This document shows, in pieces, positions 54,056 to 64,000 of a stretch of 64,000 nt of DNA (within the stretch, counting starts at the first letter, position 1; each line of letters starts with the position of its first letter). The notes beneath the pieces were generated by a model, which searched no databases, was not told where the DNA came from, and saw nothing but the letters and a program-made list of their open reading frames with translations. The DNA lies in assembly GCA_963978545.1 (NCBI GenBank), contig OZ021722.1, forward strand, positions 1,860,001 through 1,924,000, in the 5' to 3' direction. This DNA comes from Linyphia triangularis (taxonomy: Eukaryota > Arthropoda > Arachnida > Araneae > Linyphiidae). Position numbers and translations under genes: made by a program.

Positions 54056-54142
54056 TCAAATGATTCGTGTGAATATTTCGGCGCATTATAGCCCTCGTGT
54101 TGCTGACGGCGCCAGATAATCTGAAAACAAGCCAACCAATCA
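54056..54142 (+). mobile_element. 5'-truncated SINE-A copy
   Basis: ATTTCGGCGCATTATAGCCC and GACGGCGCCAGATAATCTG with a CAACC-type tail are present. The tRNA-like head is missing. Confidence 0.85.
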
Positions 54143-54173
54143 TTTCGATTGATTGACGGCAAGGGCATCCGTA

Positions 54174-54850
54174 CATAGGCGCCCTCAGAAGGGAGATGCA
54201 CTTGCACCCCCCTGGTTCTTGAAATTTTTTAAAAAATGAGGAAAAGATGTAATTTCCAAGATAAAAAAAGCACAAATGCCGTTATTATACTTTTATATTA
54301 CAATGAATATATTTTTTTCCTATTAATTTAGTCTTTTGTTTCTTTCCTATGTCGCTTTTTATAGCTACTTGCGTGATGATTTTCTGGCGCTTGTCTGATT
54401 ATTAGAGGCTGATGAGTAGAAGTATTTATTCCTTTTATTGTATAATCATTTCCTGTATAATTCTCAGAATTCTAGGAAAATTTTGTTTTTAAAGTCATCA
54501 GATATACTATCTTGAAATCAATTTTTAGAATTCAATTGAACAAATTCCAACACTGCCTTCGTGTTTCATTTTTTTTCTTTTTTCTCTTATTGCATCCGAA
54601 ACTTGGAAGAAATAAAAACAAAGTTACTCTTTTGTATTTTTGCATCTTCGATTCGCATCATATTTTAATATTTTTACAATTTTGTATTTTTTTATCTCTT
54701 TAACAGCTTCCAAAAAATATAAAACATGAATTTTAACTACTCTCAGAGTATAACTTATAATGCATAATTTTTAATTAATATTTCTAAAAAATTAATTATA
54801 GATAAAAATCCAGTCTTGCACCCCCTTGCAAATATTCCTGGGCGGCCATG
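54174..54850. mobile_element. hAT-type MITE
   Basis: CATAGGCGCCC at 54174 faces the reverse complement of CATGGCCGCCC at 54850. The flanks CATCCGTA (54166-54173) and AATCCGTA (54851-54858) match at 7 of 8. Both subterminal regions carry TTGCACCCCC. Same family as 6180-6467. Confidence 0.8.
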
Positions 54851-54859
54851 AATCCGTAG

Positions 54860-54990
54860 ATTCCGGCGACATCGACAAAGAAACAAAATCCAAGTGTACA
54901 GGATTTAATAAAAACTTCCGTCCCGGACCGTTCCATTTGTTACTGACACTGACCGGGCCTGGATAACTTTATGGCCAGTACACCCCTGGA
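54860..54990 (+). mobile_element. Partial CAGGGGTGTACTGGCC repeat
   Basis: CCCGGACCGTTCCATTTGTT, CACTGACCGGGCCTGGATAA and GGCCAGTACACCCCTG follow the order at 46060-46136. Confidence 0.65.
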
Positions 54991-55018
54991 GGTTAACCCA
55001 AGTTTCGACTCATGAATT

Positions 55019-55170
55019 GGTTGGTTGTTTTCAGATTATCTGGCGCAGTCAGCAACACAATGGCTATAATGCGCCGAAACATTCGTCATTAGACAAGCCA
55101 ACGTACATTTACAAACACCCATGCCTAACACGGGACTCGGAACCCGCAACCTCACGGTCTAGAAGCTAGC
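55019..55170 (-). mobile_element. SINE-A copy, 5' end missing
   Basis: Tail, body and B-box region (with one inserted base in CGGGTTCCGAGTCCCG) are present. The minus-strand start is lost at GCTAGCTTCTAGACC. SINE-B-like traces follow to about 55290. Confidence 0.8.
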
Positions 55171-55565
55171 ATTCCTTCACAACGACCTATTTTAATAACA
55201 GATTGGAACCTACAGTTAAAACGATTATTACAATTCAATCATAAAGAAACACCCATCCACGAGAACTTACCACAAAGCCATCAGGTGGCCTGATTACTGA
55301 GTTAATTTTAAAAGTGTTTAAGTAGGGGGGGGGGGGGTAAATAATTTTAAGTAGGGGGAGGGAAGGATGTTATTTCAGGCAAGGGAGTCGACCAAACATC
55401 AAACGTAACTGAGAGGAGGGTGGTATATAAAAAAAAATTGCAGTACGTACTTTTAGGTATTGATAAGGTAGGGCCTTCCTATAGGAACCATTTATCCGCG
55501 TCTTTCGTTTCTGAACTTAAAATCTCGCACCACCAATTCTATTCTAAATGGTAATGACCTGTGGA

Positions 55566-58500
55566 CAGGGCTGCCAACTCTCAGATAGCGGGAATCGCCA
55601 ACAGCCTGTTAAAAAATCGCCAAAAATCGCAAAATCTCAAAATTAAGAAAATCGCCAAAATATAGCCAAAAATCGCCAAATTTGAAAATATACCGCCAAA
55701 AAAACTAATTATCTTAGAAAAAAGATGTTTTTTATCAATAGTATTGCCTTTCCAGCCCAAGCCAATTGGCGGATAAATACCCGCAAACCTGTTTTTTTCA
55801 ACGTTGGAGGGTAATTTGAAAATGAGGGTATCTGAAGTGTGTGTGTGTGTGGTTTTTTCCCTTTTTTTCCAAAAAAGAATGTATTTTTTTTACTACAGAG
55901 AGGTCATTTTTTTGGATAATCCGATAATGTGAAGGCATGGATTAGATAGACAAGGGTGATTACAACACGAGTAGGCGACGAAACACGAGATCAATTCAAT
56001 TAGTTTGCAGCCGTTTTTAGGGTTCTCTATCCCTCCCTATTTCCCCCCAGGAGTTCTCTTACAAAGAAACCTCGGCGCCTACTTGACAAATAATTAGTTC
56101 GAATTGGCAGGCAAACTTAACGTAACCCAAATGGTTATGGAGAATCGTTTTAGGGCAGTTTGGCTTCTGGCCTCCAGCCCCACTCTTCTTTTCTTTTTTT
56201 TTTTTCTTCTTTCTTTCTCGCATGCAGAACCAAATTGCAACGAGCAGAACAAAGGACTACGAGGGTACACCTGTTGTGTTTGGCAAAATAATAGTCGCAC
56301 TGTCAGCAGGGGGCAGGCGATGGGGGGGGGGGGAGGGGAGGGGGAGAAAAGTGCAGTGTCATTTCCTTTCCCTTGTTCCAATCTTGAGCTGAAACCGATT
56401 TTGGTTTGGCCTTTTTTCATTTCCATTTCTATCGATTAACTGGGCTGGGATTTAGGATAGTTAGGCTGCTACGTATTATTCGTTATGCAAAAAATTCTAA
56501 ATAATATTGGAAATTTTTCTTGGATATTCCTAGGTTATTTGCTTATGCTTGTCATTTCAAACTTAACAATAAGAATAATAAAAGACTGCAAATTATTATT
56601 TATATTCAATTTGATTTTGTTCAATTGAGGAAACAGTATAAATAGAAGAAAATGCAACGAACCTGGAAATGATGAAGAAAATAGTAGATAAAAATGTAAA
56701 TAGTAAAAAGCTTTAACCACAAGATTATTATTTCTAAAAAGAGTTAATTATAACTTTAGCGAGAAATGAAAAATAAATATTGACATAATAAACATGACTG
56801 ATTACAATGCTTTAATTGGATATAAAAATAAGAATTTATGTTTTTGAATAAAAATTATTCGAATATTTTTCTTAATAATCTTATAACTTTTGAAATTTTA
56901 ATTTGTTAAAAATTTTAAACTTGTTTTTTTAACAGTTCAGATTGTTACTACATCAATAATCGGACATCTGTCACAATCCTTGTCGGGTCTACTTATATTT
57001 TGAAAATTGAGATCACCACAGAACTCCTCCACGTTATGGAAAATTTTGAAATAATATTTCATCATTTTCTTAGTTACACGAACAGTATTGCATTTCAATA
57101 ATTTTATGCTTTTATATGGAGCTAGATAAATTATTTTTAGGAATTTCAATTACGCCATTTGTTAAAACATGGAAATAAAACTATTGGATTCGGTTTTTAA
57201 AAAAAAAATAGATTTTTTGCTTTCTTCATGTTTTGGGATGTGCTCCGAGTTCAAAAAAGTGGTCTAGAACAATGTCGGTGTTCGTCCGTAGACCTGGTAA
57301 GCATAACTCCCGAACAGATTGATCTACGATATTCTACTTAGGGTCGCACTCATCAAATAAGCATTTTACCTTGTTTGAAAAAGTAATACTTTCTCCACTA
57401 GTTGCATAAATAACTATTTCCTATGAAATTTTTTTCTCTCAATCGGATCGGCTTAAATTAGAACTTCTCAATAGTCAAAAACTTCTCAAATCTAATGTAT
57501 CTCTTTGTTAACGTATTAAATTTTGGTGTGAAAAATATGTGATACATTTTTGTAAATTATTTGAAAATTTCCGATTAGTTTGGTATATGAACGGAAAAAA
57601 AGTAATTTAAAATGAATGATTGGTGTTCGATCTAACATATTAATTTTTTGTCTTTATTTTTGATGTCGACATTTTCAAAATTTTGATTATTTTTTTTTAT
57701 CATTAAACTTTTTTTATTTTAAATAAGATACTCATTTCATAATATATGCTAAAAAGTTTTTGAAATTGTTCCATTGACTGACTTCAGGGCGACATATTTT
57801 AAAGTCAGATTGTCGGAGAATCGGTTGACTTCTTATTAATAGTTATAATAATATTTTATTTATTTTTCTTTCTTTTTGTCGCGTTCCATGTGCCTCCTAC
57901 ATGGGAAGACTGTTTCTTCCTCTCGTTTTTTATTTCTGGTAACACCTTTAGATTAGATACGAATCAAGTTTCTTAATAAGAAAAAATCCTTTGTACGAAA
58001 TAAGAAAACAATTTGTGATTAGTTGAAACGCACTTCGAATTCTTCCACCTCTTTTTATTTTACACTTCAGCACTTAAGTTCAATTGGATTACAGTAAGTG
58101 AGTTAATTAGTTCTTCCAAGTCAAATAGAAACGTGTGTAAAAGAGGCCTTTTAGTGACAGCCCTTAAAACTTGATAGAATACATTGCCATCGACATCTAA
58201 TCTATCTCCTAAGTCTCAGCTAGAATGGATGAAGCTAGGCAAGTGGATTAATTTGTCCTTATCATTTTCTCAGATTCGTACGCCTCACACAAAAGCAAAC
58301 AAAATCGAAGTTAGGATTTAGAAATACAAAATTCAAAGAAAAATGTTTCCCCAATGAAAATAAGATAAAAAAAATAGGCCATATTCTAAACGAAGAACCG
58401 AATTCTAAAAATAGATATCAAAGTACCATATTTGATGCCTAATAATCTACAAAAAGCAAAGTATTTAAAAGTAAATGGTTGAGAACAAAACAGGAAGAAA

Positions 58501-58827
58501 AAGCAAGTCAAAGTATTTTAATGATAGTGCAATAAATGTATCTTCTAACCAATCCTCAATCATTCAAGACAACAGGCGCCTGCATTCACCAGACAGTTAC
58601 AAGGAAAGTTAACTGAGTCTGATTTAAACAAAATAAAAAATATATATTTATAAAAAAAATAGTAAATATACAGAAAATCACTGGAAAATCAGAAAATCGC
58701 CAAAAAAAGCCAGAATAATTTTTTTAAATCGCCAAAAAATCGCCAGTCGCCAAACCTTCAAAACCTATCGCCAAACACCCTCAAAAATCGCCAAATTGGC
58801 GAAAAATCGCCAGACCTGGCAGCGCTG
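55566..58827. mobile_element. hAT element, 3.26 kb, exact 8-bp duplication and TCGCCAAAAA arrays
   Basis: CAGGGCTGCCAACTC at 55566 faces the reverse complement of CAGCGCTGCCAGGTC at 58827. CCTGTGGA is repeated exactly at 55558-55565 and 58828-58835. Both subterminal regions carry many AAATCGCCAAA motifs (55590-55700 and 58690-58815), as expected for hAT transposase-binding arrays. The interior has no recognised transposase. The frames at 56094-56439 are crossed by T- and G-runs and not convincing. Confidence 0.85.
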
Positions 58828-59209
58828 CCTGTGGAGTGTAGGCCTGTGGTCCATCCTCGGGCCTTATCTTATCTCTCTGTCTGAAGGGAACTTGGGTGCG
58901 AAATTTGATCTTTGTTTTTACCGCAAGAGCGTCATAAAACCCCTCTTCATCCTTCATGACCCCCCCCCCCCTTCCTCAGTCTTTCTTTCCGACTAAATTT
59001 ATGACTGGCGACATCCTGTTTATTTGTTCTCCTCCTTTTCAGTTGATCCAACAAAACACTCCCCAGCATCTTCGTCCATCTCAAGGTCACTGCTGAAGGT
59101 CAAACTTGTGATCCACAGTGAATTCAATCTGGGTGGGTGGTTGTAGAGAAAAATCCTTTTTTTTTTTTTTTTTTTTAAATCCTTTTTATTAACTTCGATT
59201 TCGCGTGTG

Positions 59210-59480
59210 GATGGTTGGTTGGATTGCTGTGCATAATCGATGGCATGTAAATCTGCCTAATTAACCACCTTGTCGTCATCCATTCCAATCGGGCGGAAAC
59301 GTGGCAGATAAATTCGATGTCGATGACACTGCATTCTATCAAATGTTGTGGGCTGATACTGTCACTAAAAGTTTCTTTTACGGAATTCTAATAAACCAAC
59401 TTACTGTCATCCAGTCATGCTGAAAGAGCATTTAACCGATCATTGAAGAATCTCTTTCCTGTTGCCAAAATTATTTTAAT
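59210..59480 (+). other. Coding-like trace, possible hAT C-terminus
   Basis: Near 59300-59400 a frame reads ADKFDVDDTAFYQMLWAD. After a frame change near 59400, HAERAFNRSLKNLFPVAK recalls the hAT dimerisation region. The evidence is weak. Confidence 0.25.
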
Positions 59481-59655
59481 AAATAAATAAAAAATAATGA
59501 TAGTTAAAAAAAAAAAAAAAAAAACGCTGGTTGGCGGAAGAATTTCATCCCTGAAAATAGCTAACGGAGACAATGACGAAACAACTGCCGATGAATCGTC
59601 ACAGAAATACTGGCGGTTTTCAGCCATCAGACACAAATACCAAATTATATTGCTC

Positions 59656-62235
59656 CAGTGGCGGCTCGTGAGTATTAAAAGTGAGGGGGCCCAAATTAAC
59701 AAGTGCATGTCATGGGGGGGGGGGGGGGAGAACATGCAAATATCAAGACACATGAATTTCATGTAATTTTGTAAATGTTACTTAAATATATATGAGAAAA
59801 CAAAACTACAAGATTATTAAACAGTTAAATTATCTAAGCATACTGATATCTGATAAAGTAAATATTTCAATAAAAGGAATTATTATTACAAAAACGACGC
59901 GACGTTTCGTTTGAGAATGGAAGATGTCAGGAAGGGTAAAATGAATGCACTTGCACGTTTTGCTTTTGAAAATTAAAAATGAAGCGAAGAGTTCCTAGGC
60001 AAAAAAGTAAAGTACAGGCTTCAAATTATTCAATTGAACGTAAACTTACTGCATATCTATTTATAAATTGTTCCGTAAGAAATCCGATACTCATTCACAG
60101 TTGAAAATTCCTGGTTTGAAGCTTTAGCCACTTTGCACCTTTTTGAATGCGATCTGCACCCCCTTGCCACTGTCACAAAAAAATAAGTGAAAGTATGAAA
60201 ACCGATGTCACTCAATTTCTATTCTGTATTTAAGAAAAAGAAAACAAATAGTTAGAGAAGAGTTATAAAATAAATAAAGTCAAAACCTTGGTTAAAAATT
60301 CTGCAGAAATCACAGGGGAAAAATTTTCATCAAATATTACATGAATCATAGAAGAAAAGAAAAAAAAAAAAAAAAAAAATGCCGACAGCAACAATTTCAC
60401 TTTTTGTAACTTTAGATTAAATACTTAAATAAATAATTTTATAATGTTTTAAAATAATTTAAATAAATCATTTTAAAGACATCAGTATTGCTCCTAATAT
60501 TCAAGTCAATGATATTTCATGAATCAATTCATGCAAAATAATTTTGGCTTAACAGTAAAACTAATGAAAAATGCCATTAACTTAGAATGTGCAATATTTA
60601 TAAATTTGCAACCAAAGTCAGAGGTATTGTTATATTGACCAGTTCAACAGTTTTAATTTAAATTCATGAAAAATTGAATAACTACTTGATTTGAGTATAA
60701 ATAATTACTTGAAAAATGCATTGCATATGCATATCAAATTTGAGATGTCTACTTACATTGAAACCAGCCTGCAAAACATCCGATTGGGCTCGATTCGACG
60801 ACGTTTCACATGTGAATTGAATATATTGCCTCTGGTCAATGAGTTTTGACATAGCGATAGTTAAAAATAGGTGTTTTACCATGATTCTTGGTTGGTTGTT
60901 TTCAGATTATCTGGCGCCGTCATCAACACGAGGGCTATAATGCGCCGAAACATTCGCCATTAGACAAGCCAACATACATTTACAAACACCCATGCCTAAC
61001 ACGGGACTCGGAACCCGCAACCTCGCGGTCTAGAAGCTAGCACGCTAACCACTACACCGTTTGGTCGGCACTATGATTCTTGATATTTTGAAAAGAAGTT
61101 GAGCAAACATAGAACTCGTTTCAAATTTTAATATTTTATTTAATTCAGAATTTATTTTGAGAATTGGATCCTACCTGAGTTAAGAATAAACATCGTTTCT
61201 TCAATTTTAAGAGTGCAAAAATTTTATTTGACAGTTTCAAATTGCTTGTATGATTTTGCTTTTTAAAGGATGTAGGTTCATGACTCAGAATCTTTACTAA
61301 ATGCTCACGAAATTTTTTTCTGGTAACAGTAACAAGGTTTGCTTTATCTACATTTTACACATTATTTTGGAGAGAGGGAGGGGGGCGGGGTTTGAAAATT
61401 CTGTAACTGTCACGTTTATCTTTTAACTTTAACACAGTATTATACGATTGCTTAGTTCTAGTGGAGCCACTTATCTAGAGAAGAACATTTTTATTCTCTG
61501 TATAGAAATTCTTCCTTTGATGGCATCGGATTGTAAGTTACTTTAATAATTTAATAGGATATCAAATATTAATGTGAGACAAATCACTTCTTCCGATCAT
61601 ATGGACAACATTTAAATACTCAAACATTTTTCGGGAAAAAAGTAAATATCTAAATAAAAACAATTTGCAGAGAAAATCTTACTCTTACATTTTGAAAAAC
61701 AAAGCGAAAATGAATGCAATGGATATTTATTGTAGCCACTTTTTTCGCACCGTCATACTAGAGGACCAACAAGCAATCGCCGTCTCTACAAATAATGGCC
61801 ATTTATTTACAGAGAAGTCCACCCCATAGCAGAGCGATCAGGGATGTTTTAGAAATTTTGTATTTATGCTTCGGCAAAACAGGATGTCACGTGAAAGTCG
61901 CAACCTTATATGCCCTATCGGTTTCAAATTCAAGGTCGTCCAAAGAAGGGGTAATTTTGTCCCCAGAAAAATCTTTAAGAGAAGGGTCGATTTTTTGCAG
62001 TAATGATTGTGATTGATTAAAATTTTTTCGAGTTTGTTGCAAGAGCTCCCTGCTCCCTTCACAATAGTTAATGTCTAATGACAGAATAAATAAGTTTTAA
62101 GGTTTTTTTTTTTTTTAAATATTAAAAAAATCCCACAACAAAACAATATTAACAAGCATATATGTAAGTTAGGCCAGGGTCCAAAAAAGTGAGGGGGCCC
62201 AGGCCCCCCCTGGCCCCATGCACCAGCCGCCACTG
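59656..62235. mobile_element. hAT element, 2.58 kb, exact 8-bp duplication
   Basis: CAGTGGCGGCTCGTGAG at 59656 faces the reverse complement of CAGTGGCGGCTGGTGCATGG at 62235. TATTGCTC is repeated exactly at 59648-59655 and 62236-62243. Both ends carry AGTGAGGGGGCCCA. The interior contains a SINE-A copy and a decayed MITE of the 6180/54174 family near 59937-60166, and no transposase is recognised. Confidence 0.9.
60891..61069 (-). mobile_element. SINE-A copy nested in a hAT element
   Basis: Full-length. ACCATGATTCTTG (60878-60890) and ACTATGATTCTTG (61070-61082) match at 12 of 13. The SINE entered after the host hAT element. Confidence 0.9.
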
Positions 62236-62239
62236 TATT

Positions 62240-63182
62240 GCTCGATCATCTAGCACATCTGAATCATTGATTTCTTCTTGGAATCAGAAAATCTATGGTG
62301 GCATTTAGGTGGGATGGAATTTCCTTGAAAGTTGGCAAATTTGGAGGTTTACGCGAGTTTTTTGTTAAAGGTATAAGCACAGGCCAAACATATAGCCTCA
62401 ACGATTTAATAGGCATATTTTCTAAGGATTTAGCAAACAAATCTCCAGGTAAAATGTCTTATGGCCGATGGCTAACTCAAACTAATCAAATTCTATGAGT
62501 CTAACTTTCTATGAGGGTTGATTTGCAATCAAAACTCACTCTTCTTGTACCCTGTTCAAACTCATCACTGCAACTATAGGTATTTGTCCATGGAACTAAA
62601 AACTAAAATAGATCCAGTAATTCAAAGAAAAAGTTTCCTCGCACACCCTGTAAATTTATTGAGCGCAATGTTGACCGCCTTCAAACCATGAAATGGCAGC
62701 CGTCGCATTTTGAAATTCCACATCATTCATACAAATGAAACTAAAACTGTTCCAACTCCTCACCATTAAAATTTTTAGGCATCAACTTACAACGATTTCA
62801 TTGATTGTCAAGAGACTATATCTTATTCGCAATTATTGTGATCCATTCCCCATGAAGATATCCAATTGTTTGTTGCTGAAAAAGGCAGAAGGAGAACTGT
62901 CTTTACACAATTTCGTAATTCAATATTTGAAAATGCGATCAAGACAGTGTCAGAAGCTTCAGTCACAAAGTGCAAAAAATCTGAGAGAGAAGGCTTCATA
63001 AAAAACCCCAAATACAGTCATGAAAAGGCATGCCGAAATTCTATGGCAAGAAAGATTTTCGCGTCATTTGAAATATTATAATAATAATATAAATGTAATT
63101 TTTGTCAACATTTTATTGTAATAAATAAATGTAACTCTTTTGATTTAATTTTTTTTATATATACACGTTTTTTTTAACTTAT
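62240..63182. other. Stretch with short coding-like frames, no gene named
   Basis: Frames at 62295-62498 and 62866-63081 have fairly balanced composition, but they show no domain I recognise and no linking splice sites. They could be the decayed transposon gene into which the 59656-62235 element inserted. Confidence 0.3.
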
Positions 63183-63190
63183 GTGTAATA

Positions 63191-63610
63191 CAGGGATGAG
63201 AGTTTTCCTTCTTTCGGAGGATTTCTTCCTTTTTAGATTTTTATGTAAAATTTTCTTTGTTTTATCCCTGTTTCGAGGATCTACATTTTTCTGATCTGAA
63301 CCAGTTTTTCCTGCTAAAAGTATACTTTTCCTCATATCTAAACAAAAGATTTTTCCTCTTAGCTCCCCTTTCCTCACATATTACTTCACAAGCTTCTAAT
63401 ATTTGAAATGTAATTATTATATAGTATGAGAAATTTCATTGTATCTTTAAAATTATCGAATCATCCTTCTTGCATACTTTTTAGTTGAATTTTTATGTAT
63501 TCCTCCCTCGGATTTTTTTGATGAAACTTTTGGGTATCGTCCCTTCCGCTTGCTTTTTTAACTAATTTTTGGATTTTCTCCTTTTTGTTCTCTGATCACT
63601 CTCATCCCTG
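63191..63610. mobile_element. hAT-type MITE with CAGGGATGAGAG ends
   Basis: CAGGGATGAGAGTT at 63191 faces the reverse complement of CAGGGATGAGAGTG at 63610. The flanking 8-mers GTGTAATA and TAGTAACA share GTAA and the final A (5 of 8). The interior is T-rich, with repeated TTTTCCT motifs. Confidence 0.65.
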
Positions 63611-64000
63611 TAGTAACAAAACATCAAAAATATTTTTTTCTCTTAAGTTTGCATTCTTTGACCTCAATCCGGAGGCAGAAGATGACAACCCATTCCATTA
63701 AAATTTTATATACACTTTAAGAATATTATTTGGCAACCTTTCCTTGCTGGCCGAATACTTGCTCAGGGTCATCTTTATTTGGAGGCCGACTTTTACCACG
63801 TCGAAATTAATTTCAATATTTACGCAAATCCGACAATTGTATAATATTTTAATATCACATGTATTTTAATTTTTTTAAATTTTTATTTTAGGTTCAGTTT
63901 ATTTCATGTTTAACTGAATTTTGATCAGAAAGATAAATTGAAAAATTGTACTCTTAAAAAAATTATTAAAACTCCATTTTTAAACTTTTTGTTTATTTTG
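63611..64000. other. AT-rich stretch, no gene called
   Basis: A minus-strand segment around 63765-63810 reads KSRPPNKDDPEQVFGQQGK before a stop. This is slightly coding-like, but no acceptor site is visible. Confidence 0.4.

Noticed and set aside
56094..56439. 110-111-codon frames on both strands
   Set aside because: They cross poly-T and poly-G runs, lie inside a hAT element, and show no hAT or other domain. The signal-peptide-like start is due to a T-rich run.

Overview
This is AT-rich, intron-bearing animal DNA, most likely arthropod and possibly arachnid; the taxon is an inference from the repeat types. There are no operons, bacterial genes, CRISPR arrays or intact transposases. Almost every open frame is a chance reading of repeats or low-complexity DNA. 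Two places look like real spliced host genes, both on the minus strand. One is a three-exon model between 2685 and 5658. The other is a high-quality internal exon at 19577-19684 with a possible first exon at 22842-22991.

The rest is a dense, nested transposon landscape. At least eight hAT-type elements can be delimited by terminal inverted repeats and 8-bp target duplications: 6180-6467, 10631-12718, 41691-42392, 44837-45794, 54174-54850, 55566-58827, 59656-62235 and 63191-63610. Three piggyBac-like MITEs sit in TTAA or near-TTAA sites (25850-26134, 26279-26492, 40071-40560). Three elements lie in TA sites (4667-4833, 15749-17355, 28052-29318). A tRNA-derived SINE (SINE-A) with a conserved tail occurs about a dozen times, often with clear 10-15 bp target duplications. 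A second tRNA-derived family (SINE-B) has about seven copies. Broken coding remnants include a hAT transposase (11040-12500), several detached hAT C-terminal domains, the C-terminus of a LINE reverse-transcriptase ORF (9000-9310), and a decayed ORF of an uncharacterised repeat-protein family (7280-8380).

The most striking object is an 8.1-kb foldback element at 31163-39238. Each end carries seven copies of a ~15-16 bp unit (CGGACATCTC-type), then about six copies of a ~246-bp unit, then a longer inverted arm. It has an ~11-bp target duplication and sits in the tail of a SINE-A copy. That SINE has its own duplication of a TATATAA box, apparently inside a solo-LTR-like promoter sequence. Four insertion layers can therefore be read at one locus. 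The arms match a Mutator-like or Foldback-like architecture, but no transposase is recognisable.

Other points: an 18S rRNA-derived pseudogene at 46331-47135 is split by a SINE-A copy; a 172-bp unit is repeated three times without a visible difference at 22963-23478, next to a ZNF143/THAP11-like promoter motif; and a (TA)88 microsatellite lies at 46137-46312. Long stretches between these features are AT-rich with homopolymer runs and no supported gene.
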